From Cryptomeria japonica (taxonomy: Eukaryota; Streptophyta; Pinopsida; Cupressales; Cupressaceae): a DNA stretch of 64,000 nucleotides. Where the stretch lies: NCBI RefSeq assembly GCF_030272615.1, contig NC_081409.1, positions 650,038,468 to 650,102,467 of the forward strand. Reading direction: 5' to 3'. Position numbers and translations under genes: made by a program. Shown one piece after another: positions 32,462 through 43,725 of this stretch (its first letter is position 1; the number at the start of each line of letters is the position of its first letter). The notes beneath the pieces are model-generated. The model saw only the letters and a program-made list of their open reading frames with translations. It searched no databases and was not told the DNA's origin.

Positions 32462-35400
32462 CTATGGGTGAGAGGGCCGTGCACCCTTTCGCCCTGGCCC
32501 CCTGCGAAGGCGTTTAAAGTAGGTCTTGGATGATTCAGCAGCCATAGTTGATCCCCGTGACACCATGCCATGCTCACCAACATCAGGAACAGCGGTGTCA
32601 CTCTGAGTCTTAGTATTTCCTATCTCTGCTCGTGCTCTCTGCTCCTCCTGTGCCATGGCTACAATCTCAGCCTCTATATCTACCTGGTCAATCCAATCAA
32701 TGTCATCATCACTAAATACAGCTATAGGAGTCCCAGGAGCTGTTTGATTCTCATTGGCCCACTCTGCTTCAAGATCAACCTCATCTAGAATGATAGGAGA
32801 CATGTCAACTGTTGCATTCTTTCTCATTCTCAGGCGGAGGTTGTAGTGAACAAAGACGAGATCATTCATCTTCTCCACAGATAATCTATTGTGCCTCTTG
32901 GAGTGTATGTGCTCAAACATACTCCAATTGCGCTCACAACCTGATGCGCTGCATGGTTGGCTCAAGATACGAATGGCCAACTTCTGAACATTTGGTGTCT
33001 TTGGGCCAAAAAAGTTCCACCAATGATCTGAGTTTGAAATGAGAAAAATAAATAAAATCAATCTCACTCATGAACTCATTTAACAAGTTACAATATAGTA
33101 TTGAATAAAACTAAAATTAAGTCTAACAATTTATTTTTACCTGGCATCATAGTTGTCCTATCGTCTTTGGCGACAGGACGAGAGAAGGTCTCCCTTTGTG
33201 CATCTGAGAACATCTGTAGCTCTCGAGAAAGGTCTATCTAAGAAGTACCAGCAGGTCCCATCTTCTCCATGATTGCATATAGCCCATTAGGGACCTCCGC
33301 ATCAGCCTTGAAAGAAGGGATAAAACGGAATGCCGGATTCAGATAATAGGTTGCCGCATGGATGGGCCTATGTAGCTGATGATGCCATCTCCTATCAATG
33401 ATCTCCCAAATGGGACCATACTTGCTCTCATCTGCTCCATAGATGAATCTAATGGCCTCCTTCGCCCTATCCATGCCCTCATATATATAGCCCATTGCGG
33501 GCTTATCTCCATCCGCAACTCGCAACAAAACCACCAAGGGCTTAACAAACTGCAAAATTGAAAATATTGTGTAATTTAAAAAAATGAGCAAATAAGAGAA
33601 TACATATAATAAGTTATAAAACATGAAGCTAAATTGTAGAATTTATAAAAAAATTACCTTCACTATCTCATCACAAGGGACCCAAAAGCCTTGCTCATAA
33701 AAAATGCAGTCTGCCATCTCTATCCTTGCAGGGGTGGTAGCATAGGATGAGGAAGACCACTCCTCACCAACAATCATACATCTCAAGGCAGACTTAGACC
33801 TAAGCATGGAATGCAATGTGAGGAAGTTTGTGATAAATTTTGTGATTCCTGGACAATGCAACTCCTTCTGCTCTGTGTATTGTCTTATAAGAGCCAACAC
33901 CCATGAATGATTATATACAAATTTGCAGACATTTCTTGCCCTTTCTACACATCTCTTGACCCATGGGATTTTTCCAATATCTTCCAACATGAGGTCAATG
34001 CAAAGAGCAGCACATGGAGTCCAAACTATAGATGGGTGCCTCTCCATCAATAGTCTACCTGCAGCAACATAATTTGTTGCATTGTAAATTGTAATTAATG
34101 GAGGTACAAACTACAAGATAGTAATTAATTTGCAAACAAAATTAGTTTGTAATCAAAAGTTTACCCGCAACAACATAATTTGTTGCATTGTAAATTGTAA
34201 TTAATGGAGGTACAAACTACAAGATAGTAATTAATTTGCAAACAAAATTAGTTTGTAATCAAAAGTTTACCCGCAACAACATAATTTGTTGCATTGTCGG
34301 TCACCACCTGTACCACATTCTCCTCACCCACATCTTCAATCACCTCTTCTATCTGCTCACATAGGTAGGTGGCATTCTTCCAATGGGCGGAGGCATCAAT
34401 GGACTTGATAAAAATGGTGCCCCCTGAAATTAAAAAATAAAGCTAAATCAATGATCATTCAATAAACCATTAGATAAAAAATAAAAAATTAAAGACTATA
34501 TGAAACTAAAATTAATCAATCACCTGCAGAAGAAACAAGAAAATTAAGGAGAGTTCTATTTCTCCTATCCGTCCAACCATCAATCATGATGGTGCAACCT
34601 TTAGTGCTCCATATGTAGCGTTGTTCATCTAAACCCTTTTTCACATCATCCACCATTTGAGACAAAATGGGTCCCCTCAAATCACTCTCACTAGGGGCTT
34701 TGAACCCCGCCCCGCATATGGTAATGGCATCAACCATTTGTTGCCAATAAGGAGACCTGTCGCAAAGAAACTCAATGAGATAAGTTAAGTATAAAAATTC
34801 AATGAGATAAGTTAAGTATAAAAATTAAAACAATCAAAGTTATCAAACATAAAAGTTAGTAAAACATTCACCTAGCTACAAAAAATGGAATACAGCTGTA
34901 GCTCCAAAACCTGCCAATTGTCATTTTAGCAGCATCATGGACCTCCTTGTTCCAACCCATGCCCTCAAGCGACGGTTGGGACCCAGGAGTAGTGCGAGGC
35001 ACAAAGAAGGTATTCAACCTAGATTTACGAATCCTAGGTCAAATGGTAACATTCCCACTACAACTACTAGTGGTAGGAGCATGAGAAGTGGCGGTGGCAC
35101 TGCCACTTATAGAAGCAGAAGCAGAAACGGAAGCACTAGCAGTAGCAAACTGAGTGGGACGATATGGAGGTAAGGAAGAAGGGCCTCCGACACAACCTAA
35201 CTGTGTCCCTCTTCCTAAAACTTCTCTCTCCCAATGGCCGCTCGATCCTCCTTTTGTTTCTTTTTTCTTTCAATTTCCTCAACCATTACATAACAATCAC
35301 GTATGGCCTCAGAGACTGCTTTTAGGCATGGTTCGGCATCATGTCCACGCACACTAGCAATGTGGTATTTCAGCCTATATATACCTCCATGGAATATTGT

Positions 35401-35508
35401 TTTGCAAAACATACATTTTGTTTGCCTCTTTCCTTGCCCTGGAAAATCCTCATGATATTTCCAAGTAGGGTCCTTTCTCATGGGGGGTCTAGAAGCTGAA
35501 GTAGACAT
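32462..35508 (-). pseudogene. hAT transposase, six exons
   Basis: Exons on the minus strand by splice sites: 35508-about 34874, 34756-34524, 34423-34271, 34058-33658, 33549-33141 and 33027-32462. Exon 1 starts MSTSASRPPMRKDPTWKY and holds a BED zinc finger (CMFC...HIASVRGHD). Exon 2 has the DUF659-type IMIDGWTDRRNRTLLNFLV. Exon 4 has CAALCIDLMLEDIGKIPW. Exon 6 has the hAT dimerisation domain with LSQPCSASGCERNWSMF and NRLSVEKMNDLVFVHYNLRL. Defects: a frameshift at about 35215, a stop near 35043 (TGA) and a stop after GPAGTS at 33239. The protein would bind the element ends and catalyse cut-and-paste transposition in the nucleus; this copy is probably inactive but recent enough to keep its splice sites and TSD. 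Confidence 0.85.
34065..34296. repeat. 106-bp tandem duplication spanning an exon-intron boundary
   Basis: Units 34065-34170 and 34171-34276 are near identical, followed by a 20-base partial third start at 34277. The unit includes the end of transposase exon 3 (encoding the NYVVAG region) and its 5' splice site, so three donors lie in a row. Confidence 0.9.
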
Positions 35509-36360
35509 TTTAGGATAGTTTTGTGAAAGTTGAAGTTGAGGCAAATAATAAAGTGAAGTTTGCTGCAATAAAACATTACAAATACAAAATAAAATTAATA
35601 CATACATTCAAAAAAACTAAAGTAGAGTTTGTAATTTTTTTTTTTTTAAAATTGTAGGGTTTGTCATACCCTACAATTTAAAAAAAATAAATTTACAAAC
35701 CCTACATACAACCCTACATAGTACAACTACATACTACATGCTACATACAAATTACAAACATACAAAAGATCTTGCATACAAGAAAATGTAAAACTTTCAA
35801 AATAAATGAATAGAAAATGAAATTTTTGCATATAAGAAACAAAATAATGTTAAAAAAAACAATCTTACCTCTTACAACAAGCTTGAAATGAGCTGCAAAC
35901 TCTTCCTATCCAACTCTTGATGCACCAAATCGAAATACAATGCAGCTCCAATGTGACAAATTGAAGAAAACTTGAGCTTCCTCCTTGCTGGTTTTTCTTC
36001 TATGCACCCTTGTTTTTCTTCCCAACTCACTTTACTCTTCCTTTTTTTGCAAGTGAATGAAATGAAAGTCACTTTTAGGGCTAGAAGACAATTAACATTA
36101 AAAAACAGATTTAAAAAAACTTTCCAAACTAATTTTTTTTTGACATTTTACTTATGCCAACGCCGACTGAGTCCAGGGCTCGGGACTCGCCAAGTTTGGC
36201 GATATTGGGCCAAAATCGCCAACTCAGCGAGTCTGGTGAGTTTACTCTCCAGACTCGGCCAAGTCCGAGTCCGAGCCCCTGGGACTCTGTTGGCTTGACT
36301 CAGACTCGGACTTGCCGAGTTTGGGCGATTTCGGGCGAGTCCCGTTTCTCTGGTCCAATT

Positions 36361-37159
36361 TCATGGTGCATGCCGTATAAGGGATTCTTTTACCTACAGA
36401 TGTAATATTTGTTATAAATTATAATTAAATAGAGATAGCCATCTATGTTCAATGGGATCATGTTTGTGATATGTTTACTTCATCATAACTATGTATAAGT
36501 GTTTCGTAAGGAATGCTTATATAAATTAAAAGGATGAAGTGCAGAAGTAGAATTGGTTAGTGTGGAAGAATAGATATAGATTAACTAGGGGAAAGGATCC
36601 AGTAGTTGTGCATCCTAACTTCACGTTTCTCAAAATATTACTTGGAAATTTCAAATCACTCCGATTTTTTTACAGTAGCTTACTTGGCAAGTCCCCTGCT
36701 TATAACTAAGGTTTCAGGGCCACATCATCAAATATGATGCCACATTAGCATGCTTTTTGCCAAGGTGTCCAAAACAGGCCCCCCAAAAAGTGAGACCAAT
36801 AGGCATGCAAAAGAGACCCCAATAGTTGTGCAGCTAATATGGCATCACTTGATTGGTTACTTTTTACAATATTAGTACATTTCTTAACAACTATTGGTAC
36901 ATTTCCTAACAACTGTTGGTACATTTCCTAACAAAAATTGATATTTTTTGTTTCAAACAATAGATTTTATTTGTTCAATTTTTGGAACAAAAGGTATCAA
37001 CAACCCTCACAACAATTGATACATGCTCAACTACTCGGTCCTTTCCCCTAGCTTGTGATTAAGGTGAAATTTATGACTTGAAAATTCATCAAAAAGCATA
37101 AGAGAATTGAAGAGTATTTGAGTGACACATTTCAAGAAGATTAGAGGAAGTAATAATAG
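36361..37159. other. Unassigned spacer with a short tandem repeat
   Basis: No gene. At about 36867-36937 three near copies of a 24-base unit (TTGGTACATTTCCTAACAAC) follow each other. Confidence 0.5.
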
Positions 37160-37870
37160 TTGGGGGTTTTAAAATGGAGAGGCAGGGGGAGAGCGAGTCA
37201 AGTGAATACAAAACTTAACCCTGGTGTGGAGGAGGAGGATCCATGGGCATTAGACTTGTCAGGAATTGTGGAAAGGGATATCTCGATGCACAGCCATGTG
37301 GCCATAATTGGTCGCATAATTGGGGCAAAGAAAACTAGAGAAGAAATTCAATGGCGGGTAAAACAAAATTGGAAATGTGCCAGACAAGTATATTTTATGT
37401 CGAGACATTTTTTTATGGCTGGATTTGGGAGTGAAGAAGAGAGGAACGATGTGTCTAATAAAGGTCCATGGCAATTTGGGGATCTTTATATATAATAAAC
37501 GTTCAGAAGTGGGTGCCAAATTTCTATCCAAACGCCCTCAACCCCAAAGGAAAACCGTTACAGGTACGGTTGTACAATCTTACCTTTGAGTTTCGGAGTG
37601 AGGATTGTTTGAAGAAGATAGGAAATAGATTAGGACAGAGGTTGGAGATAGATGATGGTGGAAGCAAAAGATAAAAAGGGAGGGAGGATATTTTTTTTTG
37701 CATTAGATGTAGGAGAAGAAACCATAATGTTGACAGTTTTAGAATAACAGTAAACAAATTTTGGCCAGAAAAGGAGAGGAATGAAGCGCTAAATTATACA
37801 AAGTCTCGAGATGAATCTAAAGGTAGATAAGGCGATTATTGTTGTAAAAGCTGGGAGGAAGGGGAAAGTT
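37160..37870 (+). pseudogene. LINE ORF1 fragment (DUF4283-type gag-like protein)
   Basis: The frame from 37160 encodes a DUF4283-like segment: ...CARQVYFMSRHFFMAGFGSE, then NKGPWQFGDLY, matching the family's gFFxaxF and GPWxxg pattern. A one-base shift near 37480 continues with VQKWVPNFYPNALNPKGKPL and QVRLYNLTFEF, the usual KWxPxFxP and WVRLxNLPxE part. A later CIRCRRRNHN may be a decayed zinc knuckle. ORF1 proteins of plant LINEs bind RNA. LINE endonuclease in the same orientation is found at 41669, suggesting one element split by an insertion. Confidence 0.75.
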
Positions 37871-37907
37871 CTTAGAAGAATGCCATTGCGGGTGGAGAGG
37901 ATGAAAT

Positions 37908-38029
37908 GATGGAATCTTCACCAATGCATTAGAGATTCCCATGTGAATGTGGAAAGAGGAGGAAGAATGATGGAATCTTCACCAATGCATTAGAGATTTC
38001 CATGTGAATGTGGAAAGAGGAGGAAGAAT
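37908..38029. repeat. 61-bp tandem duplication
   Basis: 37908-37968 and 37969-38029 differ at about one position ('gatggaatcttcaccaatgc' starts both). Confidence 0.95.
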
Positions 38030-40057
38030 AATTACGCCGAAGGCGTCTCTTATATAAGATGGACACCCTGCATCTTCAAATCCACGGTGGAGAATTGTTT
38101 GAAGGTACTGCAAGACCATTGCAGTAATATTGGCCTTTCATTTTTTTCATTTATTACATGCACCACTTTCCCTGTCAACTCCACACAACTGGCACCGTCT
38201 CCTGCAGACCTTTTGGCCCGTCCATTCTACTTATTTTCACCTATTCTTTCCGACACCTCCATTCAATTTGAACCGTTTAGCAAGATTCATTTATTTGAAA
38301 TGTACAAGCTAGAGTTTACAAATCAACGGTCCATAACAATGGAGAAGTATGCAAGACGATCAGAAGATTTTCTGCCCTCTGATTTCGCCATTCACACATT
38401 TCGCCTTGTTTTCGCTTTTACCGTCTTTCCCTAATAAAAATGTCCGCTGCTCGCGTCCGTCACTTTCTGCACTTTCTGCATTTCTCTTTCATTGTGCTTT
38501 TTACTTGCCCGTTAAGAAAAAAGGTATTTCATTTACAGGATAATGAAATTTTGAGCCAAAGAAAGCATATGGAAAGACATTAATATTCACACATATTACA
38601 TTAGGCATCACACATGCTTTCTATTTTATTGACTTTGTGGTAGCGCTGGTATAGGGTTATATGATTAGATTCACAGATATTACATTTATATTGGAGACGA
38701 TTACATTTTTTTTGATAGCAAAATAGTCCATGTAAAAACAGTTTAAGCGATAGATTTTTTTTTTAAATGAGACTAGGTAGAAGGTTTTTTTAATAGTTGA
38801 TTATTTAAAATTTTGTAGTATTTAATTTTTAAAATAATTTATTTAAATGATTTCGTATTTTAATATTAGATTATATTTTTTATCAATGATATAATAAATA
38901 TAAATAATTTAAAAATGATGAAAGAAATATATATATATATATTTTATATTTATATTATTATTAAGGAGAAGAAAACATTTAATATTTTTAAGTGAGAAAA
39001 TAATTTTATTATGTCAACAATTTTTTTAAATAATAATATTGATTTTTATTAAAAAACAAATGTTAAATAACTAGACTTAGAGTTAAAATAAAAATTGGGT
39101 TTTCATTTATCTTTGAAAATATAATTGTCAAGTTCATATTATGCTTTGTTCAATATAAATTAGTTTTATCAATTTCATATTAAAAATTTAAAATAAACAT
39201 AAAATAAGCATGAGTGTTTAAGAAGAGTAGTGATGGTTTATTTATTTTAAGATATATTCTTCAAATGAATAGTATTTAAGTAGAGTGGTGATGTTTTATT
39301 CAAAATAATTATTAATTAATTATAACTATATTTAAAAGATGAAAATCATGTTTGTTTTTTCTTCTATTTTATCAAATTTAATTTATACAAAAGTATTTTT
39401 AAATTTGATTGATATAGTAATATGATTAAATAAAAGTATTAAATTGTAAATTTTAAATTTAATTTATATATAAAAAAATTTAAGGTTGATAATTATCTAA
39501 TTAAAACTATATAATTAAATGAAAAAGTAGATAACAAAAAATATGAACATTAAAAAGATTTAGGGTTGAAATTTATTTCAATTAATTATATATAATTATA
39601 TGAAAGTTTGAAAAATAATAATTAAAACTATTAGAATTGATAAAATTAATATTTGTTTATCTTATTAAAAATATATTACTAAAAAAAGTATTTTGTTGTT
39701 TTATTTTAATTTAAATAATAAATTGAGTTTCAACTTTTCTCTCCCTTTCTCTCTCACTCTCTTTTGCTACTCCTATAAATAATTTAGGAGGTTAGGATTA
39801 GGGTTACATTTATAATTCAACTAAGATTTAGAATTCAACTAGGCTTAGAGTTAGTGTTATTTAAGTTTAATTCAACAATAATTAACTATAATATTGTAAT
39901 TCTAGGTCTCATTATTTTTATTTTTATTTTTTACTTTTAAATTTTTCATTTTTATTCAACTTTTACATAAAAAAAATATACTTTAAATTTTTGTTTTTAT
40001 TTATTATTTATTTTAAGAATTGTTATATTGTAATATAAATAATATATAAATAATAGA

Positions 40058-40110
40058 TGCCCAAGGGGTTGAGCTTAACTAGTTAAAACATTGGGTTCTC
40101 ACTATGGGTT
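40058..40110 (+). repeat. Possible tRNA-derived SINE head (fragment)
   Basis: GAGCTTAACTAGTTAAAAC resembles the tRNA D-arm / pol III A box, followed by GGGTTCTCACTATGGG, which falls short of a B box. At most a SINE fragment. Confidence 0.2.
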
Positions 40111-40367
40111 AAATAATAGATTTTTAATAATATTAATAATTATTTTATGTATATAAAAATTGAATTAAATAAATTATTAAATTATAAATTAATTTTTTAT
40201 CATTTTCATAAATTTCATTTTAATTTAGATTTAAGTTTGAAATATATTTATTTATGTTTTATTTTTATATGTTCAGCGACTTATCAAAACCTGTTGTAAT
40301 CTCCATGACAAAAACATAATTCTAAATTCAATACACATTATCATCATCCATACTATGAAAGCCCACA

Positions 40368-40458
40368 TAAATCAACACCTATAGTATGATAATGTCTTAC
40401 TAGTGTATCTGCATGAATCAACACCTATAGTATGATGATGTCCTACTAGTGTATCTCC
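40368..40458. repeat. Short tandem duplication, 48-bp offset
   Basis: 'aatcaacacctatagtatga' occurs at about 40368 and 40416, each followed by 'tgtc(t/c)tactagtgtatct'. Confidence 0.85.
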
Positions 40459-41210
40459 TTGCTATATTTTGCACAACTTTTATGATTAAAACCTAAGTAG
40501 GTAACCCTCGATTCTCTTCCAAGCTTTTGTTAATTCAAATTTTGATCATTTGTTAATGAAGTGAATCATATGGAGAAAAAAACAAATAGGTGTAGGTCTT
40601 TCATATATTATGTTATTTGTAATTTATATATTATATAATATATATTTTTTTCCTAAGTATTTAATATATTATTATTATTATTATTTATATTTTAAATTAA
40701 ATAAATTTGTAAATCATGAATTAGCTTATCTTTATAATAAGTTTCATTTTATTTTAACATTTTATGTTAGTTTTTATTTGTAATGTTTAATATAAAAGTT
40801 AAAATTTTAAATTTAACAATTTTAATATAGTTTAGTTTTATTTTTTATATATTTTTCAAGAGAATTCTTTTGTTGAATGGTTAAACACATTTTAAATTGG
40901 GTATATATATTTGCTCAAAGTATTTCAATTTTCTTTCCAACAACAAATATTATTCAATGCATACTTTACATTCACTCTATACTACTTTGCATCCAAATTT
41001 ATGATGTCTTCAAAGTGCATTTAGGTGTCACTCATCAGTGCCAATGTGGTTATATAATCATTCCTACAACCAACAATTTGATGCAAACTCTTGTCACCTA
41101 GATACATTTATATTCCATCATAACCATGGTAGGAAGGCAGTTGCTTCTTCTAATGAGTCATAAGATATGAGAAACACGATTTGATTAGATAAATACTTTT
41201 ATCCTTTTCT

Positions 41211-41405
41211 CCAATCTATCTCTATATCTCTCCCTCCCTCTCTCCCTATTCCTCTCCATTTCTATCTGTGCATTCCTCTCTATTTCTTTCCCCTACCTCG
41301 ATCTCCTTACCCCTCCCTGCATCTCTCTCCCTAACACTCCATCTTTCTATATATCTCTAATTATCATCTATCCTCTATTTTTGTCCCTTAGATCTATCTC
41401 CTTAC
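41211..41405. repeat. Pyrimidine-rich low-complexity tract
   Basis: Almost uninterrupted C/T words (CTCTCCCTCCCTCTCTCCC and similar). It may be a decayed microsatellite. Confidence 0.85.
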
Positions 41406-41668
41406 CCCTTTGTCTCTCCAGAATATTTTTTTTCTTAACTGACCTTCCACACCTATTCAGCGTACCCATTGCACACCAAGGTGCAATTGCTAGTTAGATA
41501 TTATTGAACCAAGGACCATCAATTAGATGGTATCTTCTAAAGAAGCCCTTGTTAAATCAAGGACGAGAGGAAAACAAATACTAAAAAGAGAGCAGAGGAT
41601 GGAATGCTACTTGATTAGACCTCCATCAAAACATACCTTTTGAGATCTAGGGGAGGAAAAATCTTCCC

Positions 41669-42365
41669 TTGGAGGGAAATGAAATTCTCACGTGGAATGT
41701 TAGGGGTTTAAATGCCCTTAACAGAAGGCATTTGTTCAAGCGCCAAATAGATAGCCAGTTGATTGATATTATTATTCTTCAAGAAACAAAATTATCTACT
41801 GAGAAGATAGATGCCTTTGTAAAATACTGTAACGAGTACGTGGTTGGGATATGCACATGGAGTAGAGGGTGCTTCAGGAGGTTTATGTATAATGTGGAAA
41901 CCCAATAAGCTATCAATTTCATTACTATGTTCCAATCATAATTGGATAAAATGTGAAGCCAAAAGCTTTTTCTCTGATTTAAATTTTATTTTGTATAATG
42001 TTTATGGTCCATCAAAAAGAACAAAGAAACAAGAAATGTGGAAAACATTGAATCGAGAGTTGCAAAATCAACAATATAAAGCAATCTCAGCAGAAGACTT
42101 CAATACCATCCTACATCCGAGTGATAAAGTAGGCGGATTGGGTAGAGTGATGCAGACACAAATTGATTTTTCTAATTTTGTCACCTCGAATGGATTATCG
42201 GACATCGTCATTTCAAATGGGAACTATGCATGGACTAATAGGAGATTAGGTTTCTCCAACATGTTGAGAATGGGTGTCTCAAACTTACTAGTTGAAATTT
42301 TGATCATATGACATTTGGTTTCTATGGTGAGCAATTCGGTGTGGAAAACTTTCATGTTGTCGACT
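41669..42365 (+). pseudogene. LINE ORF2 N terminus: AP endonuclease fragment
   Basis: Begins MEGNEILTWNVRGLNALNRR at 41669, the classic start of plant LINE ORF2: N in TWNVRGLN and E in IILQETKLS are catalytic positions of the APE-type endonuclease. A frameshift near 41850 leads into EGASGGLCIMWKPNKLSI, then FILYNVYGPSKRTKKQEMW and SAEDFNTILHPSDKVGG, where D and N of the GDFN motif are kept although G is E. Similarity continues in another frame (NFDHMTFGFYGEQFG) to about 42365. RT and RNase H are missing. The ORF would nick target DNA for reverse transcription; this copy is dead. Confidence 0.85.
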
Positions 42366-42839
42366 AGCTCCAAAGGAGACGAAATACTTTTTGTGTATTA
42401 CACACAGCTAGAGAAGTCATTTTGATGTAACATTCGATTTCAGGATGTCACCCCCAGCTGTTAGTCGAAGTCATAGTCCTTCATTGAGGCTACGCGGGAT
42501 CGCAGTGAAGATAAAGGCAAATGAGGTTGCGGGATATCAGAGAGAAAGGATACTTGGTCTCCCCCGCCATCTTGCAAGGCACTAAGGACCACGACTGAGT
42601 CACTTTTCTCTCCGATAAGATTGTTTAATGTCAAATGAAAGTACTATCGATAGAACTTGAGTTTTCTGGAAAATTCATTTTAGTGCTAACTTTCGATTCT
42701 ATGCTGATACGTGATAGTCTTGGTAGGGACCTTGGTGGGGACCACGATTATTAGTAGAATTGTGAGGGACCCATTGATAAAGCACTATTAGGGATTGAAG
42801 ATCAGGTGGAACAAAACTTTATGACAATGAGAATTAATG
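42366..42839. other. Unassigned spacer
   Basis: No gene or clear repeat. It lies between the LINE remnant and a copia-family fragment. Confidence 0.4.
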
Positions 42840-43270
42840 TGATGCAGGAGCATCCTCAGTTCATAGCAATCTTGCATCAACCAAAAACATTTTCCTTTCT
42901 ATTTTGTTTTCTGTTTGCATTTTTAGTTTTCCTTTCTATGTGTCTCGATTTTGGCACACCGGATCCTTTGGAGTTGGATTCTACTTGAAGACTTGATCAT
43001 CTTTCTTGCTTCCAGACTGCATCGCATTTGGATCATTTTCCGGCAAGATATTGCTACCGGTTTTCATGACATTTTCTTGTTACCGGTTGTTTGAGACCTA
43101 TTTTGGTGATCTACTGGAACCTATTCCGAAGCTTACAAAGCCTGGGGCATTGATTCTGATGTTCCTTGGTATGTGGCTGACTTTTTTCCATGATCTATGT
43201 TTCATCCTTTGGATTTTTTGGAGGGATCTCTTGGCGGAGGCCAATCTTGTTTATTTTGCACATTAGGTCT
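42840..43270 (-). repeat. Fragment related to the insertion at 22956-23665
   Basis: TGATGCAGGAGCATCC...CTTGCATCAACCAAAAA at 42840 matches 23018 onward, and the match runs in the same order to about 43270 against 23460. On the minus strand it encodes the decayed [13 protein letters not shown] segment. Then the sequence changes abruptly to gypsy RT. Confidence 0.65.
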
Positions 43271-43275
43271 TGTTC

Positions 43276-43725
43276 TGCGGGTAAGATAATATTTAAGATA
43301 AATGAAGGATTGTATGAATGGTTTGTGATGCCTTTTCGATTAACTAATGGATTGAGTACTTTCATGAGGCTGATGAATGAGGTATTGAAGAAATTCTTGG
43401 GTAAGTTTGTTAATGTGTATTTGGATGACATTCTTATTTTTAGCAAGACAAAATAGGAGCATTTGTTGCAGTTAATACAAGTTTTGTAGAGATTGAGAGA
43501 AGAGAAGTTGTTGATCAATATCAAGAAGTGTACTTTCATGAAGGATGAGTTAGTCTATTTGGGATTTGTGATATTTGAGGATGGTTTGAAGATGGACCCA
43601 GAGAAAGTGAAAGCAATAGTTGAATGGCCTACATTGGAAAACATTGGAGAGGTAAGATCATTTCATGGATTGGCTAGTTTTTACCAAAAGTTTATCAGAA
43701 ATTTCAGTTCAGTTTGAAACCCTAT
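43276..43725 (+). pseudogene. Ty3/gypsy reverse transcriptase fragment
   Basis: Encodes [34 protein letters not shown], then the catalytic [14 protein letters not shown] (YLDD in place of YVDD is usual for gypsy), one stop, then KCTFMKDELVYLGFVI and EVRSFHGLASFYQKFIRNFS. This covers the palm and thumb of a gypsy/chromovirus-type RT. It is cut on the left by a copia-family fragment and on the right at 43726 by an LTR beginning TGTTGG. It cannot be tied to the gag at 20503-24015, which is on the other strand. Confidence 0.9.

Larger units (their letters stand above)
32029..36352 (-). mobile_element. Full-length hAT transposon, 4.3 kb, TSD GTCCAATT
   Basis: The 8-bp duplication GTCCAATT flanks the element (32021-32028 and 36353-36360), the length diagnostic for hAT. 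Terminal inverted repeats are CAAAGAAATGGGACTCGG on the left and, reverse-complemented, CAGAGAAACGGGACTCGC on the right, agreeing at 15 of 18 positions and beginning CA(G)AG as hAT ends do. Both subterminal regions (32040-32145 and 36155-36345) are packed with ACTCGG-type hexamers in both directions, likely transposase binding sites. The minus strand encodes a six-exon transposase. Confidence 0.95.
38030..41640. other. AT-rich block without genes
   Basis: Very rich in A and T from about 38700 to 40950, with many TTTAATT-type words and no credible reading frame. A TATATAA lies at 38050-38056 after the palindrome ACGCCGAAGGCGT (38033-38045). The left part (38130-38520) is pyrimidine-rich. It lies between the two halves of a plus-strand LINE and may be an insertion, though no ends could be defined. 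Confidence 0.45.

Noticed and set aside
40058-40110. A tRNA gene
   Set aside because: There is an A-box-like stretch but no B box, anticodon arm or acceptor stem; at most a SINE fragment.
43195-43539. Minus-strand ORF across the gypsy RT
   Set aside because: Antisense shadow of the RT fragment with the YLDD motif.
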